The notes under the pieces were generated by a model. The model did no database searches, was not told the origin of the DNA, and saw nothing but the letters and a program-made list of their open reading frames with translations. Below are positions 50,057 through 57,147 of a stretch of DNA of 64,000 nucleotides, piece by piece. Source of the stretch: Kosmotoga arenicorallina S304 (GTDB lineage: Bacteria > Thermotogota > Thermotogae > Petrotogales > Kosmotogaceae). How positions within the stretch are numbered: position 1 is the stretch's first letter; the number at the start of each line of letters is the position of its first letter. The DNA is taken from contig NZ_JFHK01000003.1 of the NCBI RefSeq assembly GCF_001636545.1, positions 1 to 64,000 of the forward strand, written 5' to 3'. The position numbers and the translations under genes are program-made.

Positions 50057-51844
50057 TCACCCTTTAAGAAAAGCTTTTACTACTTTACATTGTTTGTTAT
50101 CCAGGGCTTTCACCATATATTTCCCGGTTGAAGCTGGGATTATAGCAGTTTCAGAGTATCCGAGGCTCATCTTTTTGTTCTCGCCAGATACAAGCTCTAT
50201 ACTGCTTCCTTCTACAACCGTTATCACATGAAATCTACCCTTTGTATCATCTGTAAAACTACCTTTGAAAGTAACTCTGTGAACCTCATGGAAAAATTCT
50301 GGCCTATCTGCAATGAGTTCCTCTCTGAACTCCTTTCCCACGCGCAAAGTCAACGGCTTCTGCTTAAGGTTTCTGGAAACCCATTTTGTGCGCCTGAAAG
50401 ATTTTATAACCTTAAAAGCGTGATCAATGTGAATTGGCCTCATCACGCCACTCAAATCGGGCCTCAAATGGTCATAAATCTTAAAGGTATATCTATAAGT
50501 TGTGGCGCTTATCTCTAAAACAACAAGCCCCTCCCTTGACCCATGAACGGTTCCAGGGGGAATCATAAATAGGTCATGTTTCTTTGCAGGAACGCTGTTC
50601 ACGAATTTTTCATAGTCGAAAGGGATACCTTCATTTTCAGCCCTTTCAGCTGCTTTGCGAAATTCTTCCAGGCTGGTCTCTTCAAGCAATCCCAGATTTA
50701 CTCTTCTATTTGGCTTGCAATCAACGATATAATACATTTCTCCTTGATGATAATGCTCATTGAAATTCCTTCTGATATAAGTCGTTGTGGGATGCACCTG
50801 TATAGAAAGATCCCCGCCGTTCATAGTGTCGAGATAATCGAACCTTATGGGAAATTCACCACCGAAGCGATGCTTTGGAACATCCCCCATAATTTCCCGA
50901 TAGGCAATATTGAAAAAAAGATTCCAGGGAAGCTCTAATACAGTTTCTCCAGTTGAGATATATAAACTCATTTCAGGGGCAATTACTTCGTAACTCCAGG
51001 CACAGTTAACCCAATGTTCGGGCAGGTTTCGAACCTTTTTCAGCCATTGCCCTCCCCAGGGACCCGGTTCGTAAATAGGCTTTAGCCTGAATGGCCTGGA
51101 AGCAATATCTTTAACTATTCCTTCTAAAAGCTTTTTATTCAACATAACAGGATAGTTTTTATCATTTGCATCAAGGTAATAGTCTGCGTAGCGAATTAAA
51201 TAATTCCGGTGGGCATCACAAGCAGGAAAATCTATATAGTAGAAGCTCTTTGGTCCTATGCTCTGAGTCCCGAACCGCGCTCCTTGGCTTTTGTAACGTC
51301 TTAACACCTCTTCACGCGTTAAATCGGCGAAAATGATAATATCGTACAGTTTCCTGAGCGGAGACAATGCACTTCCAGAGCCATATACAACCAACAGAGC
51401 TTTGTCTTTGCCTTTTTTACGCTTCGCGAGCTTTTTCTTAAATTTAAAAAGCTCTTCTTCATCGAAAAAATATCTCAAACCCTTTCTATAAACTTTTCCA
51501 AATACCGGGTCGGTGCCCAGATGCTTATTGTAAATGTCCGAAAGTTCCCCTTTGTCTTTCCTTAGCAAATCTGCATTGAACAGCTCGAACTTCATGCCTA
51601 ACGAGTCCGAACATCGCCTAAAAATCTTCAAAAAACTTTCCCAGTCAGAAAAGACATAACCATCAAGAGCAAGAGCAACATTCTTCTCATCACAGGAGAA
51701 TCTGTTTATTTCTTTGAAGAGAATTTCTTCTATTTCTTCTTCTCCAATAAATACGCCTTCTTTTCCAAAATTATGTCCTGTAATATTAACTGCTTCAAGC
51801 CTTTCAGGATATTGATCAGTATTTGAGTTTGTTCTTTTTGCCAA
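50057..51844 (-). CDS. Fusion: degenerate P-loop kinase-like domain + class I phosphomannose isomerase-like domain
   Basis: The protein has 595 residues. About 1-235 resembles uridine-kinase/phosphoribulokinase-type folds (VALALDGYVFSDWESFLKIF, LYDIIIFADLTREEVLRRYKSQ) but has no Walker A glycine/lysine loop. About 250-590 resembles mannose-6-phosphate isomerase: WGGQWLKKV, SIQVHPTTTYIRRNFNEHYHQGEMYYIVDC near 350 (Gln and His zinc ligands and Glu), and LFMIPPGTVHGSREGLVVLEIS near 430 (last His). TTG 51844 is set by GAGGTG seven bases away. It sits between the 611-residue gene and the ROK kinase. It probably isomerises a phosphorylated mannose-type sugar; the front domain may bind nucleotide or sugar without catalysis. 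Confidence 0.8.
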   Translation of the reverse strand: MAKRTNSNTDQYPERLEAVNITGHNFGKEGVFIGEEEIEEILFKEINRFSCDEKNVALALDGYVFSDWESFLKIFRRCSDSLGMKFELFNADLLRKDKGELSDIYNKHLGTDPVFGKVYRKGLRYFFDEEELFKFKKKLAKRKKGKDKALLVVYGSGSALSPLRKLYDIIIFADLTREEVLRRYKSQGARFGTQSIGPKSFYYIDFPACDAHRNYLIRYADYYLDANDKNYPVMLNKKLLEGIVKDIASRPFRLKPIYEPGPWGGQWLKKVRNLPEHWVNCAWSYEVIAPEMSLYISTGETVLELPWNLFFNIAYREIMGDVPKHRFGGEFPIRFDYLDTMNGGDLSIQVHPTTTYIRRNFNEHYHQGEMYYIVDCKPNRRVNLGLLEETSLEEFRKAAERAENEGIPFDYEKFVNSVPAKKHDLFMIPPGTVHGSREGLVVLEISATTYRYTFKIYDHLRPDLSGVMRPIHIDHAFKVIKSFRRTKWVSRNLKQKPLTLRVGKEFREELIADRPEFFHEVHRVTFKGSFTDDTKGRFHVITVVEGSSIELVSGENKKMSLGYSETAIIPASTGKYMVKALDNKQCKVVKAFLKG

Positions 51845-51869
51845 AATTCAGCACCTCATTTCATGATTT

Positions 51870-53705
51870 TCACTTTTTCAAAATGAGTTTTACATATCTG
51901 ACCAATTCATGGGGCTTAACAATAAATAGCTTTCCGCTTTTGCCTCCTTTAGATGCATAAAGCATGGTTTTTCTCATCAGGCTCAAATCCAATCCTTTGG
52001 AAGCAACGCCAAAATAACAAGGAACCATGCCCCAAAAAGGAGAATCCAGCCCGATAATTATCCATGATTTTTTGACACCTGATAACTCTCTTTCCCACCT
52101 GAGTAAATCTTCAAAAGGAGAAAAACTCCAGTGTTCCGATTGCTGATTCAACACAATGAAATCCTGATCCTCATATATGACTTCGGGATATTTTCCTTCA
52201 CTCTTATATGTTATCGCATATTCAAACCCCGCTTCCCTGATAATTTCGAATTGGGGTTCTGCTGTGTTGTGCTTGTACTTTGGGCACGAATCCTGGAAAG
52301 AATAATACCCCAGGGGTATGTTTCCTTCGCCGACTTTCTCAGCTATTTTTTCTCGAGCTTTTAGAAGGTTTTTGAGATATTCCTCAGACGGGAAATAGCC
52401 TTCAGCTTCTGTTCCAACACCTGTCCCCAGACTGCTTACCATTGGCTCTGAGGTGGGAAAAATCCCCCCTTGATCTCTGGGAATATATATTTGTTCCAGT
52501 GTTTCACCAGCATAATCCCACCAATTTGCAGGAAAAGCTATCCCATCACGTATACCTTTAACAGTATGAAGATCAAGGTATCTTGGCAAAACGGGCAAAT
52601 GTCCTATATCTGCTGCGTAATGCACAAAGCAAACAGGTACGTCCCCATTGTCAACATGCCTTATAAGCTCAGAGTCCGTTATTTCTTCGGAGGTTGGCGA
52701 TGGAGCTTTTTTTAACCACAATGCAGGAAGCTTTATTTCGCTACGCAGAGTTATACCTATTTCAACATCATGTGCTAAATTCAATACAATTCCCTTTTTT
52801 GAAAACTCCGCTATGATTCCATCATCGAAAACCTGGCTTCCCCAGATGTTGTAGTTTCCAGTTTTTTCAGCAAGCTCACTTATAACTTCAACCGCTCCTT
52901 GAAGTGTATTAACGGAAGCTATTGGAAGGATTCTTTCCCTTAGATATTTCGGAGTCCAGCGGAGAGTTATAGGGTCATTTCCCAGTGCTATACCTTTGCC
53001 TAAATCAATCCACCTTTTACATATCCTTCCAGTCAATGAAAGAAGAGTATCCGATGTATCAAAATACTCAATCACTTCAGTTTCAAAACCCAGAGAAGAA
53101 AACCGATTAACCGCCTGCTTCGGGCAACAGGCGAGAAACAGCTTTTTGACACCTCTTGAACGCAACTTTTCAAATTCAGAATCGCTTTGTTCAAAATTTA
53201 TTCCCAAAGCCTTTCTAAAAAAAATATCTGGATAGAAAAAAGTATCTATTCTTGATTTACCCTCAATGCGAAAATCCCCAAGTTCAACTTCCTCATCAGG
53301 TATCTCAAACTCTTTTGAAGGGAATACAACGGCGCTGTCTGGAAAGTCAGCATCAGCCAATGTAAAGAGTTCATCATAAAGCTCAACAATTTCAAAAGAC
53401 TTTCTTTTGAAGATCTGATCGCCTCTTGCTGCAAGAAAGCGTTCAAAGGGAATATTGTCATTTTCGCTAAGGGCAAAGAACTTAACTTTATCATAGAAAT
53501 TGGTCAGGAAGTAAAATTGCTCTTCATGCCTATTGCCAGCAAAGGGAAGGAAGTCGCCTATATCTGCAAGACTCGGTCTTACGGCAAAATAAGCGTCATA
53601 GTCTATTCCTCTTTCTTCACAAAGCCATGCCATAACCGGTAAAAAACTTGCCCTTGCCGGGTTACTCTCATGACTGTAATAAAAAAAGAGCAGTGGTTTT
53701 TTCAT
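51870..53705 (-). CDS. Unrecognised 611-residue protein of the mannoside operon
   Basis: I do not recognise this protein. It starts MKKPLLFFYYSHESNPARASFLPVMAWLCEERGIDYD, with no signal peptide or membrane segment. A middle part has GVKKLFLACCPKQAVNRFSSLGFETEVIEYFDTSDTLLSLTGR (Rossmann-like strand order). The last third (GNIPLGYYSFQDSCPKYKHN, IIREAGFEYAITYKSEG, VLNQQSEHWSFSPFEDLLRWERELSGVKKSWIIIGLDSPFW) has a look of barrel-fold polysaccharide deacetylase/GH57-like proteins, which is only an impression. AAAGGAGGGTT precedes ATG 53705. It is the first gene of the minus operon, divergent from the mannosidase importer operon, so it is likely produced with them. Confidence 0.75.
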   Translation of the reverse strand: MKKPLLFFYYSHESNPARASFLPVMAWLCEERGIDYDAYFAVRPSLADIGDFLPFAGNRHEEQFYFLTNFYDKVKFFALSENDNIPFERFLAARGDQIFKRKSFEIVELYDELFTLADADFPDSAVVFPSKEFEIPDEEVELGDFRIEGKSRIDTFFYPDIFFRKALGINFEQSDSEFEKLRSRGVKKLFLACCPKQAVNRFSSLGFETEVIEYFDTSDTLLSLTGRICKRWIDLGKGIALGNDPITLRWTPKYLRERILPIASVNTLQGAVEVISELAEKTGNYNIWGSQVFDDGIIAEFSKKGIVLNLAHDVEIGITLRSEIKLPALWLKKAPSPTSEEITDSELIRHVDNGDVPVCFVHYAADIGHLPVLPRYLDLHTVKGIRDGIAFPANWWDYAGETLEQIYIPRDQGGIFPTSEPMVSSLGTGVGTEAEGYFPSEEYLKNLLKAREKIAEKVGEGNIPLGYYSFQDSCPKYKHNTAEPQFEIIREAGFEYAITYKSEGKYPEVIYEDQDFIVLNQQSEHWSFSPFEDLLRWERELSGVKKSWIIIGLDSPFWGMVPCYFGVASKGLDLSLMRKTMLYASKGGKSGKLFIVKPHELVRYVKLILKK

Positions 53706-53829
53706 TGTGAACCCTCCTTTGAAAACAGTTAGATTTAATCACATCACTGCTTTTGAAAAAATCCCTTCTGCCTCTTTGTAAAGAGTTTTGAATGAATTAT
53801 CCGGAAATAAGAGCGTATTTCTCACTCTA

Positions 53830-53843
53830 TGCTAACGTTTGCA
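53830..53843. promoter_or_regulatory. LacI-type operator 1 of the mannoside region
   Basis: TGCTAACGTTTGCA matches the LacI-family consensus with a central CG and one imperfect arm. It lies 66 bp, centre to centre, from operator 2. Confidence 0.65.
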
Positions 53844-53894
53844 CATATTAAGTTTTTATTCCTTTAGTCCTATTAAAAGAAATAATTCTGTTAG

Positions 53895-53910
53895 ATGCAA
53901 ACGTTTGCAT
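53895..53910. promoter_or_regulatory. LacI-type operator 2 of the mannoside region
   Basis: ATGCAAACGTTTGCAT is a perfect 16-bp palindrome with central CG, a classic LacI-family operator. A LacI regulator gene lies downstream at 59330-60322. Confidence 0.8.
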
Positions 53911-54050
53911 TCTCTGGGAATAATTGTGGATATTCAGGTCTAAATAACCTTCATCACGTGAGAGTGCGTTTAGGATTTGCATACTTGAAATGATAAAGTG
54001 AATTTGTTTCAAAAAGGGCATCCCATGATGCCTAATGGGAGGGGTGAATT

Positions 54051-55319
54051 ATGAGTATGAAGAAAGCTTTGGCATTGATGCTTGTCTTCGTGATGCTTCT
54101 TTCCACTTTCTCACTGGCAAGAGCCACGAAGATAAAGTTCTGGCACATGTACATTAGTGGTCCTTCAAAGGATATCATGCAGGAAATCATCGCCGATTTC
54201 AATGAAGCTCACAAGGGGGTCATCGAGGTTGAAGACCTGGGAATCTCTTTCTGGGATTACTGGGATAAGTTAAGGGTTGCCATGGCTTCAAGGCAGGAAC
54301 CCGATGTCTTCTTAAATGACCTTGGCAATGTAGGCATGAGAGCATCTACTGGAATATTGCTTGATCTCAGGCCATATCTAGAAGCTGCTGACCTTTCGCC
54401 TGAAGAGATCTTTTTCAACGGCCCTCTTTCTATGTGCTCATATGAAGGCGGAATTTACGCGTTACCGCTAGAAACAGATGTAAGGCTTCTCTTCTACAAT
54501 AAAGACCTGTTCAGAGAAGCAGGGCTTGATCCTGAAAAACCACCAACAACCTGGGAAGAACTCTGGGAATACGCCGATAGGATTACAAAAGTGGACGCTG
54601 ACGGTAATTATGATATAGTTGGCTTTAATCCTCTCTATGGTCAATCATATTTCTGGATGTATGCGTGGGGCAATGGAGTAAGCTTCATCGATGAAAATGG
54701 CAATTTAGTCGTTAATAGCCCTGAAGTCGTGAAGTCTCTTGAAGAATGGTGTGACATGATAAACAGGTTGGGTCTGGAAAAGCTCCTCGCTTTTGGTTCC
54801 AATTTTGGCTGGGGTGCAGCAGATGCTTTTATAGCAGGAAAAGTTGGAATGGGGATTCAGGTTGGCAATATGGTATCAAACATCAAAGCATATGCTCCGG
54901 ACCTCGATTATGGCATCGCCCATATCCCATGGCCTAAACAGAAAGCAACATGGTCAAATGGATTCTCTCTTGAAATTTCATCAAGATCAAAACATAAACT
55001 TGCAGCTGTTGAATTTGCTCTTTACCTTATGAGCGATGAAGTGCAATTGAAGCTCGCCGGCAAACTTTCTTCACTTATCGGTAATAAGAGAGCTGCTTAC
55101 AACCCTGAACTCATGGAAGATCCGGAATGGAAGATGCAAATTGAAGCTCTTGAATATACCAAATTCAGACCCTTTGTCCTTGAAGCGCCACTCTGGTATA
55201 TGAACCTACAGACTGCGGTTGAAGAAGCTATGTACGGGAAAAAGACACCACAACAAGCGCTTGATGATGCACAGAAGCTCATTGAAGCGGATATCCAGAA
55301 ATACAAAATGACACATTGA
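54051..55319 (+). CDS. Sugar ABC transporter substrate-binding protein (family 1)
   Basis: The 422-residue secreted binding protein has a signal peptide (ALALMLVFVMLLSTFSLARA). Mature protein marks are TKIKFWHMYISGPSKDIMQEIIADFNEAHKG, SRQEPDVFLNDLGNVG, YALPLETDVRLLFYNKDLFREAGLDPEKPPTTWEELWEYADRI, and WSNGFSLEISSRSKHKLAAVEFALYLM. GGGAGGGGTG precedes ATG 54051. It is the first gene of the plus mannoside operon, with two permeases and two GH38 genes behind it. The ligand is likely a mannose-containing glycan or oligosaccharide, by context. Confidence 0.9.
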   Translation: MSMKKALALMLVFVMLLSTFSLARATKIKFWHMYISGPSKDIMQEIIADFNEAHKGVIEVEDLGISFWDYWDKLRVAMASRQEPDVFLNDLGNVGMRASTGILLDLRPYLEAADLSPEEIFFNGPLSMCSYEGGIYALPLETDVRLLFYNKDLFREAGLDPEKPPTTWEELWEYADRITKVDADGNYDIVGFNPLYGQSYFWMYAWGNGVSFIDENGNLVVNSPEVVKSLEEWCDMINRLGLEKLLAFGSNFGWGAADAFIAGKVGMGIQVGNMVSNIKAYAPDLDYGIAHIPWPKQKATWSNGFSLEISSRSKHKLAAVEFALYLMSDEVQLKLAGKLSSLIGNKRAAYNPELMEDPEWKMQIEALEYTKFRPFVLEAPLWYMNLQTAVEEAMYGKKTPQQALDDAQKLIEADIQKYKMTH

Positions 55320-55330
55320 CGCAAGGAATA

Positions 55331-55358
55331 TGCGGGCAGGTAATGTTGCCTGCCCGCA
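55331..55358 (+). terminator. Intra-operon hairpin between binding protein and permeases
   Basis: A perfect 10-bp stem TGCGGGCAGG / CCTGCCCGCA has an 8-base loop and is followed by TTTCATT. It begins 11 bases after the binding-protein stop. It matches the placement of hairpins in the other importer operons. Confidence 0.7.
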
Positions 55359-55387
55359 TTTCATTGGATTTTAATGGAGGATACAGT

Positions 55388-56275
55388 ATGCCAAAACGCA
55401 GGAGCAAATATTTTAGAAGAAAAACACTCATAGGTTATTTATTCGCAGCCCCATGGCTCTTGGGAATGTCTTTATTTGTGTTGGGGCCAATAATAGCAAC
55501 ATTATTCCTGAGCTTTACCACTTATGATATGATCAACCCACCAAGATGGATAGGTCTTGTCAACTATAAAATCCTCTTTTCCCTTGACCCAAGCTTCTGG
55601 AAGGCTTTGGGAAATACCTTCTATTATATGTTCGGCTCCGTGTTCTTGAAAGTTTTCATAGGGTTGTTTTTCGCTATATTGCTGAGCAATGCTCTAAGAG
55701 GAATGAGAATTTTCAGAACCATTTATTTTTTGCCTGTTGTCCTTCCGTCTATTCCTGTAATGTTTTTGTGGATGATGATGTTTAACCCAAAAAGCGGTCT
55801 CATAAACCAGATACTGGGTTTTTTCGGTGTTGAAGGGCCACTATGGCTCAATTCACCGGTATGGTCCAAGCCTGCAATGATTCTTATGAGCCTTTGGGGA
55901 ATAGGTGGGATCATCGTAATTTTCCTGGCCGGGCTTCAGGATATCCCCGAATACCTCTATGAAGCTGCTGAGCTTGATGGTGCTAACAGAGTACAGAAAT
56001 TTTGGAGGATAACAGTCCCAATGTTAATGCCTGTCATATTCTTCAACATTGTAACAGGGCTTATCGGAGCTTCACAGGTCTTTGCTGAATCTTACATAAT
56101 GACCGGTGGTGGACCTCTTGAATCTACAACCTTTGTTAACTTAAAAATTTACCTGCTGGCTTTCAAAGACGTAAAAATGGGTTACGCCTCAGCGATGGCC
56201 TGGGTAATGTTCATGATACTCGTTCCGATGACTATTTTGCTATTCAAAATAGCGAAAAAATGGATGAATTACTGA
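55388..56275 (+). CDS. Sugar ABC transporter permease (MalF/UgpA type)
   Basis: The 295-residue permease has six predicted helices, starting after a basic tail (PKRRSKYFRRKTLIGYLFAAPWLLG). The EAA loop is LYEAAELDGANRVQKFWRITVPMLMP near residue 200, preceded by FLAGLQDIPEYL. ATG 55388 follows GGAGGATAC. The earlier in-frame codon at 55316 overlaps the binding-protein gene and is rejected. It pairs with the next permease. Confidence 0.9.
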   Translation: MPKRRSKYFRRKTLIGYLFAAPWLLGMSLFVLGPIIATLFLSFTTYDMINPPRWIGLVNYKILFSLDPSFWKALGNTFYYMFGSVFLKVFIGLFFAILLSNALRGMRIFRTIYFLPVVLPSIPVMFLWMMMFNPKSGLINQILGFFGVEGPLWLNSPVWSKPAMILMSLWGIGGIIVIFLAGLQDIPEYLYEAAELDGANRVQKFWRITVPMLMPVIFFNIVTGLIGASQVFAESYIMTGGGPLESTTFVNLKIYLLAFKDVKMGYASAMAWVMFMILVPMTILLFKIAKKWMNY

Positions 56276-56285
56276 GGTGTTGAAA

Positions 56286-57128
56286 ATGAGAAGCCAACAA
56301 AGCATGAAAAACATAAGAATTTTTACCATATATGGAGTATTAGCCTTTTTCAGTATTATGTATCTTATTCCGCTTTTCTGGATGATATCCACTTCCCTGA
56401 AACCGAATGAACAGGTAATGAGCATTCCCATGAAGTGGTTTCCCAATCCCCCACAATGGAAAAATTATGTGGATGCCGTAAAGAGCTTTCCCTTTCTGAG
56501 GTATGCAGGAAACACCCTTTTCTTAACAGCGATGAATGTTATTGGCAACATGTTTACAGCTTCATTAGTCGCTTACAGTTTCTCAAAGCTTAGATGGAGG
56601 GGTAGGGATACACTTTTTTATATCACAATCGCAACGATGTTCATTCCCGGACAGGTGTTAATCATTCCCATATACATTCTTTTTACACATCTTGGATGGG
56701 TCAATACATACCTTCCACTTATTGTTCCTGCTTTTTGCGGTGGCGGAGCTTTCAATATTTTCCTTTTGAGACAATTCTTTGTTTCGATACCCGATGAATT
56801 GCTTGAATCAGCAAGAATTGATGGCGCATCAGAGTTAAAGATATTCTTCAAAGTCATTCTTCCATTATCAAGGCCGGCATTGTTTACAGTTGCGCTTTTC
56901 ACTATCGTATTCACATGGAATGATTTCTTCGGCCCATTGATTTATCTCCACGATCCATCTAAATGGACTCTGGCAATTGGTCTCAGGAGCTTCCAGCAGC
57001 AGTATTCAACCGACTGGAATTTGCTTATGGCTGCATCAACACTTACAGCGTTGCCTTTGATAGTTTTATACTTCGTGGCTCAGGAGAAGATGATGAGGGG
57101 TTTTACCTTAAGAACAGGCATAAAATGA
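56286..57128 (+). CDS. Sugar ABC transporter permease (MalG/UgpE type)
   Basis: The 280-residue permease has six predicted helices. Its EAA loop is LESARIDGASELKIFFKVILPLSRP near residue 190, preceded by NIFLLRQFFVSIPDEL. GAGGTG right after the upstream stop sets ATG 56286; in-frame GTG 56277 lies within that site. It is the partner of the upstream permease. No ATPase gene lies in this operon either. Confidence 0.9.
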   Translation: MRSQQSMKNIRIFTIYGVLAFFSIMYLIPLFWMISTSLKPNEQVMSIPMKWFPNPPQWKNYVDAVKSFPFLRYAGNTLFLTAMNVIGNMFTASLVAYSFSKLRWRGRDTLFYITIATMFIPGQVLIIPIYILFTHLGWVNTYLPLIVPAFCGGGAFNIFLLRQFFVSIPDELLESARIDGASELKIFFKVILPLSRPALFTVALFTIVFTWNDFFGPLIYLHDPSKWTLAIGLRSFQQQYSTDWNLLMAASTLTALPLIVLYFVAQEKMMRGFTLRTGIK

Positions 57129-57147
57129 AAATTATGGAGTGGTTTTC

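Larger units (their letters stand above)
53706..54050. promoter_or_regulatory. Divergent control region of the two mannoside operons
   Basis: These 345 bases lie between two divergent starts. They hold two LacI-type operators (53830-53843 and 53895-53910), a candidate plus-strand extended -10 (TGATAAAGT at 53991-53999), and a small hairpin GGCATC-CCAT-GATGCC at 54017-54032 in the leader just before the ribosome site. I could not place a convincing minus-strand promoter, but operator one is closest to that side. No small gene is visible. Confidence 0.6.
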
